Source of the DNA: Flavobacterium tistrianum
GTDB taxonomy: Bacteria; Bacteroidota; Bacteroidia; Flavobacteriales; Flavobacteriaceae
DNA length: 64,000 bases
Direction: 5' to 3'
Assembly (NCBI RefSeq): GCF_003254545.1
Contig: NZ_QJRH01000068.1
Location: 248,001-312,000, forward strand
Under the pieces are notes generated by a model that saw nothing but the letters and a program-made list of their open reading frames with translations, was not told the DNA's origin and ran no database searches. The position numbers and the translations under genes are program-made. Each line of letters opens with the position of its first letter. The stretch's first letter is position 1. Below are positions 42,451 to 51,782 of this stretch, one piece after another.

Positions 42451-43209
42451 ATGGAAATCTTATCAAAATACTTTACCGACAATATCTCACAAAAACGAAT
42501 TGTAATAACAGGCGGCACAACCGGAATTGGGAAAGCAATTGCAGATTTGCTGGTTTCACTCGGCGGACGAGTTTTTATCTTTGGAAGAGATGAAACCGAT
42601 TTTTATTATGCCATGGATGATATTAAGTGCAAATCATCTAAAGGTGAAATCTTTGGCGAAACGGCAGATATTACTCGCCAAGAAGATATTACCAGAATTT
42701 GGGAAAGGATTGATAAAGTTCTTGGCGGAATAGATATTTTAATCAACAACGCTGCTCTGCCTGCCCACGGCATTATTGAAGGCGATTATGAGGATTGGAA
42801 GTATGTCCTAGAAACTAATATTTTGGGATACATTGCTTTTGCAAAAGAAGCTGTCAACAGAATGACAGAGCAAAAATGGGGTCATATTGTAAACATTGGT
42901 TCTATGAGTGCTGAAGCAAAGGAAAAGACGGGCGTTATTTATGTTGCCACCAAAACTGCCATAAGAGGTTTTAGCACAGCATTACGCAAAGAAATTAATC
43001 CGCTGGGAATAAAAGTGTCTCACGTTGAGCCAGGTGCAGTAACGAGCGATATGCAACAAGATCCAAAAGAAGTTCAAAAAGAAAAAATAAAGGAAATGAA
43101 AATGTTAGAAGCAGAAGATATTGCGATGAGTGTTTTGTTTTGTTTATCGCAACCTAAACGCTGCGATATTGTTAGTATGCAAGTAAGACCTCATCTTCAG
43201 ATTATTTAA
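42451..43209 (+). CDS. Short-chain dehydrogenase/reductase
   Basis: The 252-residue SDR has the classical cofactor loop TGGTTGIGKA near residue 21, INNAA near 97, and catalytic Ser (GSMSA) with Y164 and K168 (YVATK). It should reduce or oxidise a carbonyl/alcohol with NAD(P)(H). It is the second gene after the FAD/Rieske protein and is followed by a terminator. Confidence 0.92.
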   Translation: MEILSKYFTDNISQKRIVITGGTTGIGKAIADLLVSLGGRVFIFGRDETDFYYAMDDIKCKSSKGEIFGETADITRQEDITRIWERIDKVLGGIDILINNAALPAHGIIEGDYEDWKYVLETNILGYIAFAKEAVNRMTEQKWGHIVNIGSMSAEAKEKTGVIYVATKTAIRGFSTALRKEINPLGIKVSHVEPGAVTSDMQQDPKEVQKEKIKEMKMLEAEDIAMSVLFCLSQPKRCDIVSMQVRPHLQII

Positions 43210-43246
43210 CCTAAAAAATACCCCACTTTTTCATTTTTTTTTACTT

Positions 43247-43284
43247 GAGAACACTTGTACATTTTTTGTACAAGTGTTTTCTAT
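43247..43284 (+). terminator. Terminator of the FAD/Rieske-SDR operon
   Basis: The 12-bp stem AACACTTGTACA/TGTACAAGTGTT (43250-43261 and 43267-43278) has a T loop and a TTCTATTT tail. Confidence 0.75.
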
Positions 43285-43620
43285 TTAATCACAAATGAGA
43301 ATTATATAATTTGAATTGGTAATTGTGTAAAAAACCTCCTGCACATAATCTTACATTTAACGTACCATACAAAAATCATTTTTTTAAAACTTCATCTTGA
43401 AAACCAAAAACTAAGGCTGTTCTATTTACTAGCCTTTAAGTTTTTTACAAAACAAAAATTCAAAGCAGCTGTTTTAATCGTTTTAGGTGAAGTAATCTCG
43501 TTTATAAATCTATACTATTCTGTCGTCTGTTTTGTTGTTGCTTTTTACTGATAGCATCAGTTTTTTGCATTGCAATTAATTACTCATAACTATTTGATTA
43601 TGATCTAAAACTAAACGACC
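43285..43620. other. Gene-free stretch before the CheB/CheR kinase
   Basis: 336 AT-rich bases. No ORF, clear TAnnTTTG element or structured RNA is recognised. It must contain the promoter of the following large signalling gene. Confidence 0.4.
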
Positions 43621-46600
43621 ATGGATATTGTACATTTAAATAAAATTCAAAAAACAGCCGGATTTCCTGTTGTAGGAATTAGTACTGCGACAACTGAATT
43701 TGAAATTCTAAAAAAAATAATTTCAGAATTTCCAGCAGATTCAGGAATGGCCTTTATTATTATTGAAGATTTGCATTATGCTCAATCCGAAAAGCTTGCC
43801 GAAAAGCTTACAGAACATTCCAAAATACCAGTAATCGAAATTGTAAATACAATTGATCTTCATCCCAATCACATTTACATTATTCCTGAGAATAACTTTC
43901 TTGAGTTAGAAAATGGGCTTCTTATCCTTAAATTGCGAACCAGAAGCAGCATTGCCACAAATTGCCTAGATTTATTTTTTGACGCACTTGCGACGGTTTA
44001 CAAAAGTTACACTATTGGACTCGTAATTTCGGGAACTTCTCTGGATAGCTTTGCAGGATTGAAAAAAGTGAAAGAAATGGGCGGAACTTCAATTGCCGTT
44101 TCACACAAAAAAGGGATCCCAAAAAATGATGATACTTCAGATTTTATAGATCATTTTACTGCAGCAGATCGAGTGGCAGAAAAATTAGCAGAAATACAAA
44201 AAAGCTATATTGCTAATCATGCGTATGAAGAAAGTGAAGAAAATGTTACAGCAGATGAAAAAAAACTGCTTAAAGAAATTATCTCGCTATTATACCTTAA
44301 AACCCGTACCGATTTTTATCATTATAAACATCAGACAATCCGGAGACGCATTGCCAAAAGGATGGTCATTACACATCAGGAAACTACTCAAAAATATCTC
44401 AATTTTCTTAAAAATAACAATGCAGAACTAGAATATTTATTCAATGACATCTTAATTCCTGTAACCTATTTTTTTAGGGATCAGTCTTATTTTGATCACT
44501 TGTGTAAAACTATTTTTCCTGCACTCTTAGAAAATTTTGATACAGGCACTTTAAGGATCTGGTCTGCAGGATGTTCGACTGGCGAAGAGCCTTACTCAAT
44601 GGCAATATGCCTTCACGAATATTTAGAACAGCATAATAAATCCAATATTTCAATTCAAATTTTTGCTTCCGATTTATCAGAACATTGCATTGCAAAAGCA
44701 CGTTCGGGAGTTTATACCCAGCAGGACGTCAAAAATATTGAGAGCGAAAGACTCGAAAAATATTTCATCAAAAGAAATAATGGGTATCATATCACTAAAA
44801 TTATTCGAGATATGTGCGTTTTTGCTGTCCATGATTTGACACGCGATACTTCATTTTCAAAAATAGATTTTATTTCCTGCCGAAATGTTCTAATTTATTT
44901 TGACACACAATTGCAAAATCAGGTTTTGGCTTCTTTTCATTATTCACTTAGAGATAATGGCATTTTGTTTTTAGGGAAATCCGAATCGGCCAATGGTGTT
45001 TCCGATTTATTTACGCCCATAAACAAACAGGAAAAAATCTATATCAGAAAAAATGATATTAAACGAAACAAAACCATTCGATTAGGACTGAACGAAAAAT
45101 CGAAAAATGATGTTCCTGAAACTAATGAAACTGATTATAAAAAAATTGCCTCTGATATTCTTCTTGAAAACTTTTCTCCGGCCGCAGTAATGATCAACGA
45201 ACAGCTTGAAATTGTGTATTTTCATGGAGACACGAGTCCGTTTTTACAGCCGGCATCGGGGAAACCAAGTTTCAATATTTTGAATATGGTTCGTGAAGAA
45301 ATTAGTTTTGAACTAAGAAATGCCATTTTAAAAACCCGAAACGAGAAAAAAAATAGTTCAAGTGGCCATATTTCTGTAAAAAAACAGCCTTTTTTAACTT
45401 CTTTTGAAGTCATTTTTCTTCCGTCAAATCATGATTTATTGCTGATTGTTTTCTGTAAAAAATCAGCCGCACATTCTGAAAAAGTGATTTTGGACGAAAA
45501 CCATTCTAGCGAACTCGAAAAAGAATTGCATCAGCTTCAAGGCGATTTTAAAAGAGTTACAGAAGAACAGCAGATTTATTTTGAAGAGTTGCAAACCACC
45601 AACGAAGAATTACTTACAAATTCAGAAGAATTACAGCTTATAAACGAAAAACTATCTGCCTCTGCAGAAGAGCTTCAGTCTAACAATAAAGAGCTTTCGT
45701 ATGTAAATGATGAACTGCAAAATCGTCGCGAAGAACTAGCTGTAATGCGTAATTTTTATGAATCTATTGTAAAAACAATTCGTGGTCCGCTAATTATAAT
45801 TGACAAGAATGCAATAATTAAAACTGTCAATCCTTCCTTCTATCATTATTTTAAAGCATTACAAGAAGAGACCGAAGGACAGTCGCTCTTTGAGATTGGA
45901 TCATGCCATTGGAACATACCTGAATTTAAAGAATCGGTTTTAAACAAGGTGCTTCTGGGTAAAGTGATTGAAAATTTCAAGATCCAGTTTAATCTCGACA
46001 ACGGCATAAAGAAAACAATGCTTCTGAATGCTGCTCCTATAGCTGATTCAGTTCCTGAAGGGATGATTTTGATTGCGCTTGAAGATGTCACCGAATTAGA
46101 GTTTAGCAACGAATTGATAAAAAATAAAAACCAAGAACTTCAAAGTTACAACAGACAATTGGAATCTTTTACCGATGCTGCCAGCCACAATCTTTTAGAA
46201 CCTGGCCGTAAAATATACATGTTCGGAAAAAAGATTTTAGACAACGAAAAAAATCTATCAGAATCGGGCAGACATAATCTTAACCGTCTGCTAAGTTCGG
46301 CAGTAAACCTGAATCAGCTTATTGAAGATTTGATTGACTATTCTAAAGTGAATTTTAGCGAAAAGTCTTTTAAAAAAACGGATCTAAATGTTGTGGTAAA
46401 AAAAACCGTTACTGAACTCAAAAGCATTATTCAAGAACACAAAGCAGAGATAACTTTCGATCTGCTTCCTGTTTTATATGGCATTCCTTCTCAGTTGAAA
46501 CAGCTTTTTTCGCAATTAATAACCAATTCCATCAAATATGCAAAGAAAGAAACAAACCCGCAAATTCAGATAAGTGCTGCCAATCCATCTCCAGAAGAAC

Positions 46601-46854
46601 TCAAGCACATAAAAGCAGATTCTAATCTAAATTATGCTAAAATCATGATTAGAGATAATGGAATGGGTTTTGCAAAAGATTTTGAAAATCTAATTTTTAA
46701 TCCTTTCTATAAACTCCACAGTAACGAAAATCATTATGGCAGCGGACTAGGTTTAACTCTCGTGCACAAAATTGTTTCTAATCATAATGGCTTTATTCAG
46801 GCATCGAGCAAACCAGAAATAGGAACGGCAATTTGCATTTATCTTCCTGTATAA
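43621..46854 (+). CDS. CheB-CheR-PAS-histidine kinase fusion protein
   Basis: The 1077-residue cytoplasmic protein begins with a CheB methylesterase-like domain (about 15-195). The catalytic Ser position is Ala23 and the His position Asp50, while the Asp is kept near residue 142 (SGTSLDS). A CheR methyltransferase domain follows (about 225-490) with WSAGCSTGEEP near residue 314. Next come a long coiled coil (about 620-710), a PAS-like domain and a kinase module with H856 in SHNLLEP, where the usual Asp is Asn857, then HATPase motifs DNGMGF and GSGLGL. No chemoreceptor or flagellar gene is near. A signalling role independent of chemotaxis is likely. Confidence 0.92.
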   Translation: MDIVHLNKIQKTAGFPVVGISTATTEFEILKKIISEFPADSGMAFIIIEDLHYAQSEKLAEKLTEHSKIPVIEIVNTIDLHPNHIYIIPENNFLELENGLLILKLRTRSSIATNCLDLFFDALATVYKSYTIGLVISGTSLDSFAGLKKVKEMGGTSIAVSHKKGIPKNDDTSDFIDHFTAADRVAEKLAEIQKSYIANHAYEESEENVTADEKKLLKEIISLLYLKTRTDFYHYKHQTIRRRIAKRMVITHQETTQKYLNFLKNNNAELEYLFNDILIPVTYFFRDQSYFDHLCKTIFPALLENFDTGTLRIWSAGCSTGEEPYSMAICLHEYLEQHNKSNISIQIFASDLSEHCIAKARSGVYTQQDVKNIESERLEKYFIKRNNGYHITKIIRDMCVFAVHDLTRDTSFSKIDFISCRNVLIYFDTQLQNQVLASFHYSLRDNGILFLGKSESANGVSDLFTPINKQEKIYIRKNDIKRNKTIRLGLNEKSKNDVPETNETDYKKIASDILLENFSPAAVMINEQLEIVYFHGDTSPFLQPASGKPSFNILNMVREEISFELRNAILKTRNEKKNSSSGHISVKKQPFLTSFEVIFLPSNHDLLLIVFCKKSAAHSEKVILDENHSSELEKELHQLQGDFKRVTEEQQIYFEELQTTNEELLTNSEELQLINEKLSASAEELQSNNKELSYVNDELQNRREELAVMRNFYESIVKTIRGPLIIIDKNAIIKTVNPSFYHYFKALQEETEGQSLFEIGSCHWNIPEFKESVLNKVLLGKVIENFKIQFNLDNGIKKTMLLNAAPIADSVPEGMILIALEDVTELEFSNELIKNKNQELQSYNRQLESFTDAASHNLLEPGRKIYMFGKKILDNEKNLSESGRHNLNRLLSSAVNLNQLIEDLIDYSKVNFSEKSFKKTDLNVVVKKTVTELKSIIQEHKAEITFDLLPVLYGIPSQLKQLFSQLITNSIKYAKKETNPQIQISAANPSPEELKHIKADSNLNYAKIMIRDNGMGFAKDFENLIFNPFYKLHSNENHYGSGLGLTLVHKIVSNHNGFIQASSKPEIGTAICIYLPV

Positions 46855-46884
46855 AAAAGAGCGGATATTTTTCCGCTCTTTTTA
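46853..46884. terminator. Bidirectional terminator
   Basis: AAAAAGAGCGGA pairs with TCCGCTCTTTTT. It starts in the stop codon of the CheB/CheR kinase and ends 5 nt before the stop of the convergent small gene. Confidence 0.85.
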
Positions 46885-46888
46885 CTCT

Positions 46889-47155
46889 TTAATCCGTTTT
46901 TGTATCTTCATTTCCAAAGGTTTGAATATTCATCTCAGAATTATCTTTATGTCTGAGTTCTTCATAATCAGCATCATCTCCCCAATCTCCTGTATTTTGT
47001 TTTTGAATTGGACTCGTTGCTTCATTTAATTCTTCTGCCTTATTCTCATCATTCGGAAAATACATATGATATCCTAAAATAGGATCCCAATTTGCTTCTT
47101 GCGTACGATCAATACCTTCTTGGAATAAATCGTTTTTTTCATTTCTTGTATCCAT
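46889..47155 (-). CDS. Small acidic protein of unknown function
   Basis: The 88-residue, Asp/Glu/Asn-rich hydrophilic protein contains WDPILGYHMYFPND and GDWGDDADYEEL blocks. No signal or membrane segment is seen. I do not recognise a family. It shares a terminator with the convergent kinase gene. Confidence 0.6.
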   Translation of the reverse strand: MDTRNEKNDLFQEGIDRTQEANWDPILGYHMYFPNDENKAEELNEATSPIQKQNTGDWGDDADYEELRHKDNSEMNIQTFGNEDTKTD

Positions 47156-47285
47156 TTTCTGCTGCTTTTTATACCATCAAAAATTGAAAGTATGATTATT
47201 ACTTTGTTTTCATAAAACAGTAAAATTCAACAAATTAAGCAAAGCATTTGTTATATCATTTTGGAGAAATTTTATATGATTCTGG

Positions 47286-47732
47286 TTATAATGTTTTGAT
47301 TTTGTTTCGCCATTTTGATTTGTATTGTTCAGCAGAATGTTTTAATGACCAATATTCTATTATAGTTTGTATGGTTTCTTTAAATTTTTCATCACTATAA
47401 GGCGTAATAAAATAACTCTTTGCTGGTATTGCATAAGTGTCTATGACAAAAGAACTGGTAAACAAAATAGAATAGAAAAGACAAGGACATTTCATTTTCC
47501 TTAATATTGTTTTTTTATAATTAGATTGACGGTCATCTTCATTGAATTGCAATACATTCGAAAATAACAAAAAAGGTATATTTTTTTGAGTCGTCATATG
47601 CGACATAGCTTCTGCAAAAGTGTTAAAACAAAGCAAATTATTTCGAAGTTTCAAATCTGAAATAATTTCCTGAAATAGGAGACGATTCTCTTTATTTTCT
47701 TCTATTACTATTATGTTTCCTTTTATATTCAT
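47286..47732 (-). CDS. Degenerate receiver-domain protein (pseudo-receiver)
   Basis: The 148-residue protein has the predicted alternating beta/alpha pattern and length of a response-regulator receiver. It starts NIIVIEENKENR, where EEN corresponds to the acidic pocket. The strand that should carry the phosphoacceptor Asp reads FLLFSNV, giving Ser instead, and the usual Lys-Pro is replaced by ITPYSDEKF. Phosphorylation is therefore unlikely. It may bind a kinase or output partner constitutively. No kinase gene is directly adjacent on its strand; the CheB/CheR kinase is the nearest. Confidence 0.65.
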   Translation of the reverse strand: MNIKGNIIVIEENKENRLLFQEIISDLKLRNNLLCFNTFAEAMSHMTTQKNIPFLLFSNVLQFNEDDRQSNYKKTILRKMKCPCLFYSILFTSSFVIDTYAIPAKSYFITPYSDEKFKETIQTIIEYWSLKHSAEQYKSKWRNKIKTL

Positions 47733-47985
47733 GATTACAATCTTTTGGGTTAGACATTCAGAATATTCTCTATTTTCAAAGTTCCAACTTTTAAAATCGT
47801 TTATTTATACAATTTTTATACAGATTTATATAATTCCCATATTTATTTTTATAAAACACTAAATATCAAACAAATAATCTAAGATTTAAAAATGAGAATA
47901 ATGAAACAATCTCTAATAATTATGTAAGCGACAGAATAACGATCCCTCTATTTTGGGAAAAATTTTAAACCAATAATCCCGACAT

Positions 47986-48144
47986 ATGAAAAACTTATCT
48001 CTGAAAATTTTCGTAATCATTATTTCAATAGGAGCTCATTATAGCTGTGAAGCGCTCTGTGAAGATGAAGATTCTCCTCGCAGTCAAAAAGAAGCCTCAG
48101 TATACAAAAAGGCAGATAGCTTAAATGTTTCTACACTTGACTAA
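47986..48144 (+). CDS. Very small lipoprotein, 52 aa
   Basis: The ORF encodes a short signal sequence (MKNLSLKIFVIIISIGAHYSC) with a lipobox-like HYSC at residue 21, then a hydrophilic tail of about 30 residues with a second cysteine nearby (EALC). It is followed 4 nt later by a strong hairpin. A 253-nt gap without other genes precedes it. Confidence 0.55.
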   Translation: MKNLSLKIFVIIISIGAHYSCEALCEDEDSPRSQKEASVYKKADSLNVSTLD

Positions 48145-48147
48145 AAA

Positions 48148-48187
48148 ACAAAACAGCCTGCAAACATAAAGCTTACAGGCTGTTTCT
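48148..48187. terminator. Bidirectional terminator
   Basis: AAACAGCCTG pairs with CAGGCTGTTT (48151-48160 and 48176-48185), with A and T runs outside. It lies between the 52-residue ORF and the convergent TonB receptor gene. Confidence 0.8.
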
Positions 48188-48217
48188 AACAATCTAAAGT
48201 TCTGAAAAAAATTCTCT

Positions 48218-50080
48218 TTAAAAAGTAACTAGTTTTACCCCCAAAGTAAACCAGCGTGAAGGCAATGGCACTGCCCCTACTTCGTAATAAGTGGCATTAA
48301 AAATATTCTGTCCATCTAAGAAAATGGTGAATTTATTAATCGCCTGACTTACTCTAAAGTCATTTATCCAATAAGATGGGCCTGTAATTCTTTCGTTAAA
48401 ACGAGTGGCAAACATTACAGATAAGTTTTTAAACTGATAATCTATCGTATTGGTAATTTGGTGTTTTAATGAAGAAATTGCATATTTTGAATACGTTTCT
48501 GTACGCGCACTTTTGAACTCAGAATCTAAATAGGTGTAGGCCAAAAGAATGCTTAATCTTGAATCTTTAGAGAAATCAAATCTGTAATTTCCGCGTAAAT
48601 TAATTCCGTTTGTATTCAAATCTCCTGTATTTTGACTTTGCCAAGGCTGTGTTGTTAGATTTCGCATCCAATCGATATAATTGTCGATTTTTCTGTAGAA
48701 ATAATTCGCATTCAAACTCAAAGCTCTTTTGTTGTATTTGAAACCAATTTCACTCTGAAAAGCGTTTTCCGAATCTAAATCTGGGTTTCCAACATTTCCT
48801 GTCTGTTTCAAATATAAATCTGTAAAAGACGGAATTCTTTGGCTTGTTCCAACATTTCCAATAATCTTAAAGGCATCTGTAATGGCATAACTTGCATCGA
48901 TTCCTGGATAAATCTGCCATTTATAATCAGAATTGTAATTTAAATATGTTCCGATATTTACATCTAGTTTTTCAGTAAAGCTTCTTCTGTATTCTGCATA
49001 AAGTCCAACATTTTCGCGATCGTGATCTCCAATGTTTGAAGAGTGGATGTTTTCATTTCTAAATTCAGCTCCAAAACCAATTTCTCCTTTCGATAATTTT
49101 ACTGTAGAGTTCAATTCTCCTGCGATAGAATTGGTGTAATGCTGGCTTCTTCCAACAGCCAAATTTGAGTTTCCTAAATAACGGTAATCATCATAATTGT
49201 AACGATATGTTATTCTCGGCATAATTTTCCAACTCTCCGTAATTTGATGATTGGATTGAAGATTGGCAAAAGTAGTCTGAACAATTTCTGTTGAGTTTTT
49301 ATCTCCTGGCGCAGCGTAGAATCCGTTTGCTCCAAACCCGTTTTTGATGTAGCCTGCAGAACCCTGAATTTCATTTTTATCATTGATCTGAACATTTCCC
49401 TGATAGAAAATTTTATTGTTTTCGAATGCTGTATTGTAGTGGTAACCGTTGCTTTTATCATGGGAAGCAAAAAGTAAATGCTGCTGTTTCTCTTTACCTA
49501 AAACTGCTCCAGCCTGAACTCCTGTTCCGTAAAAAGTATCACCTGTATCTTGGGTATCTTTTTCGAAGTTAGAACCTGCATAAGTGCTTACCATAAATCC
49601 AGAATCGGTTGGCTTTTTGGTAATAATATTAATTGCTCCAGTTAAACTGTTGATTCCGTAAATTCTCGCTGCTGGTCCGCGAACTACCTCAATTCTTTCA
49701 ATTGCCTCAACCGGAAGAGGCAGATTTAGCATATTATGGGCAGTTTGCGAGTCAATAACTTTTGCTCCGTTTAATAGAACAACAGTCTGCTCAAAACTTC
49801 CACCGTCAACACTAATGTCAGCTTGAGTTCCGAATGGTCCTCTTTGTCTGATATCAACTCCATTAGCATATTGCAATACTTCTTGCAATGTTCTTCCTGG
49901 CAGTTTTTTAATGGTTTCGCTCGAAATAACATATACATTTCTGTTTTGCTTAGAAATTGGTGTATTAAAACGGCCTTCATTAATAACGACTTCATCCATT
50001 TGGTTGATGGAATCTTTTTTTGTCTGTGCGTAAAAATTGGTACAAATTACTGCAAAGGCAGCAAAATAGATTTTTTTCAT
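48218..50080 (-). CDS. TonB-dependent outer membrane receptor (BtuB-like)
   Basis: The 620-residue protein has a signal peptide (cleavage after YAQ, about residue 19), a TonB-box-like DEVVINEGR near residue 30, a plug domain with VLLNGAKVID and IERIEVVRGPAARIYG motifs, and a 22-strand-sized barrel ending in a C-terminal aromatic (LVTF). Length and plug resemble the vitamin B12/colicin-type BtuB family more than SusC. No cobalamin riboswitch is visible upstream, and no transporter partners adjoin, so the substrate is open. Confidence 0.9.
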   Translation of the reverse strand: MKKIYFAAFAVICTNFYAQTKKDSINQMDEVVINEGRFNTPISKQNRNVYVISSETIKKLPGRTLQEVLQYANGVDIRQRGPFGTQADISVDGGSFEQTVVLLNGAKVIDSQTAHNMLNLPLPVEAIERIEVVRGPAARIYGINSLTGAINIITKKPTDSGFMVSTYAGSNFEKDTQDTGDTFYGTGVQAGAVLGKEKQQHLLFASHDKSNGYHYNTAFENNKIFYQGNVQINDKNEIQGSAGYIKNGFGANGFYAAPGDKNSTEIVQTTFANLQSNHQITESWKIMPRITYRYNYDDYRYLGNSNLAVGRSQHYTNSIAGELNSTVKLSKGEIGFGAEFRNENIHSSNIGDHDRENVGLYAEYRRSFTEKLDVNIGTYLNYNSDYKWQIYPGIDASYAITDAFKIIGNVGTSQRIPSFTDLYLKQTGNVGNPDLDSENAFQSEIGFKYNKRALSLNANYFYRKIDNYIDWMRNLTTQPWQSQNTGDLNTNGINLRGNYRFDFSKDSRLSILLAYTYLDSEFKSARTETYSKYAISSLKHQITNTIDYQFKNLSVMFATRFNERITGPSYWINDFRVSQAINKFTIFLDGQNIFNATYYEVGAVPLPSRWFTLGVKLVTF

Positions 50081-50101
50081 TTTGGTTTACTATTTTTTTG
50101 G

Positions 50102-50130
50102 CAAAAGTAATGGCTTACCGTACCAACAAA
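50102..50130 (-). promoter_or_regulatory. Promoter of the TonB receptor gene
   Basis: The minus strand carries TTTG (50130-50127), 17 nt and TACTTTTG (50109-50102). The -7 element ends 22 nt before the ATG, giving a leader of about 15 nt. Confidence 0.5.
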
Positions 50131-50328
50131 GTATACCAGTTCAATAATTATAAGTGGTCCGGTTTGTTTTCTATTCTATTTGGTGTAAAATTAAATAAAA
50201 CGAATACAAACCTGAAAGATATTACTTATAAATCAAATATTTAGCTCGCATTTTTTTGCACATCGCTAAACCTTTTTTCCTCTAATCTATTATAAACGAT
50301 TCGTAAATTATTGTGGTATTTTTTTTTT

Positions 50329-50458
50329 GCCACGAATTCACGAATTATTTTTTTATAATCTGTGTGAAAAATAATGTCTAGAATTACACTAATTAATTTA
50401 AATAATTTGTAGCATATTATAGACAATGTATTGAATTAATAATTCGTGAATTCGTGGC
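50329..50458. repeat. 130-bp MITE-like element with 21-bp perfect terminal inverted repeats
   Basis: Bases 50329-50349 (starting GCCACGAATTCACGAATT) are the exact reverse complement of 50438-50458. T-rich sequence precedes and A-rich sequence follows. The 88-nt interior has no reliable ORF. Confidence 0.85.
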
Positions 50459-50470
50459 GGAAAAAAGCTT

Positions 50471-51778
50471 TTAAGACCTATTAATCTGTCTCCAGATCTT
50501 TGCACTAAAATCGTCTTTGTACATTAATCTGTTTGTTCTAGTTGGATTAACTCGATTTGTTAGAATGATTAAAAATCGATTTGTATTTCGATTCATAAAG
50601 AAAAAAGTTCCTGTAAAACCAGTATGTCCAAAATCATCTTTTGTAAAAAACTCGTCTGGTTTTCTTTTATCAAAACCTAAACCGCGATAAATTCCTTCTT
50701 TTACAAGAGGAGAATCTGTAAACTCTTTTACAACTTTTGCTTTTAGAATCTGTTTTCCTTTATAATTTCCGTTGTTCATTAGCATTTTGCAGATTACGGC
50801 AATCGATTCTGCGTTTGCAAACAAACCTGCATTTCCAGAAACACCCCCAAAAATAGCCGCAGCTTCATCGTGTACATAACCTTTTACAGTATCTTTTCTA
50901 AAGAAATTATCTACTTCAGTTGGCATGACATTATCTATAGAAGTCCATTTTAGCGGATTATATCCAATTTTTGAAATGCCCAATTCGGTATAAATTTCAT
51001 TTGTAAACTGATCCAGTTTTTTTCCTGTTTTGGTTTCAATCATTTGTTTCACCAAAAGCAAGTTTAAATCGCTGTACAAATATTTCCCTCTCGGATTTGT
51101 ATTTGCCTTTGCAATCCTTTCATAAACCGACGGATAAAATTCTGGATTGAGCCACATGTTTTTATAAATCTGAACCCAGTTTTCCTTTGGTTCAAAAACC
51201 AAATATTTTGAATCGTAAACTATGTTTTTGTTCACATACATATTATCAAAAGGCTCAACATATTGCTCAGATTTCTGATTGCTCAAAAAAGGCGAATTGT
51301 CTGGCGTAGAAAGCAATGCTTGATAAAAAGTAATACTTGGCGTTAATCCAGAAGTATGCGTTAAGAGTTCAAAAAGCGTTAAATCTGAAATAGCTGTGTT
51401 TTTATACATTGGAACAATTTGTCCAACTTGATCTGTCAATTTAATTTTTCCATTTCCGACCAAACGCATTGTTACAAGTGTTGCGCCCAAAACTTTAGAC
51501 ATTGAAGCCAAATCAAAAACGTCTTCTGATTTTACTAATTGCTTTTTGGTATAATCGTGATAGCCATAATTTTTAGAAATCAGATTAAAATCTCCTGTAC
51601 CCACGATAATTTGTGCTCCTGGGAAAAAGCTTTTCTCCAAAGCATTTGTCATCATCGAATCGATATAAACTTCATTTCGCTTTACATCAAAAGATTGCTT
51701 TGCGTTTTTCTGTGAATAACCTTTTGCTCCCAGAAAAATCAAGGAAACCATTATAATTTTAATACCAATATTTTTCAT
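50471..51778 (-). CDS. Serine hydrolase, beta-lactamase/DD-peptidase fold
   Basis: The 435-residue protein has a Sec signal peptide (about 22 residues) and the SxxK motif S92-M-S-K95, a YSDLN motif (YxN) near residue 237 and HTG (HTGFTG) near 389. It is the third gene of an operon with a GHL10-type glycosidase and a GH20 hexosaminidase; its start lies 4 nt after the GH20 stop. In this context it may trim peptide or acyl groups from cell-wall-derived glycans, or act as an esterase. The specificity is inferred from neighbours only. Confidence 0.9.
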   Translation of the reverse strand: MKNIGIKIIMVSLIFLGAKGYSQKNAKQSFDVKRNEVYIDSMMTNALEKSFFPGAQIIVGTGDFNLISKNYGYHDYTKKQLVKSEDVFDLASMSKVLGATLVTMRLVGNGKIKLTDQVGQIVPMYKNTAISDLTLFELLTHTSGLTPSITFYQALLSTPDNSPFLSNQKSEQYVEPFDNMYVNKNIVYDSKYLVFEPKENWVQIYKNMWLNPEFYPSVYERIAKANTNPRGKYLYSDLNLLLVKQMIETKTGKKLDQFTNEIYTELGISKIGYNPLKWTSIDNVMPTEVDNFFRKDTVKGYVHDEAAAIFGGVSGNAGLFANAESIAVICKMLMNNGNYKGKQILKAKVVKEFTDSPLVKEGIYRGLGFDKRKPDEFFTKDDFGHTGFTGTFFFMNRNTNRFLIILTNRVNPTRTNRLMYKDDFSAKIWRQINRS

Positions 51779-51782
51779 AACA

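Noticed and set aside
50081..50240. Cobalamin riboswitch upstream of the BtuB-like receptor
   Set aside because: The upstream region is short and lacks the conserved B12-box elements; only a simple promoter is visible.
50241..50426. 61-codon minus-strand ORF
   Set aside because: About half of it lies inside the inverted-repeat element 50329-50458, its composition follows the repeat, and no promoter or conserved feature supports it.
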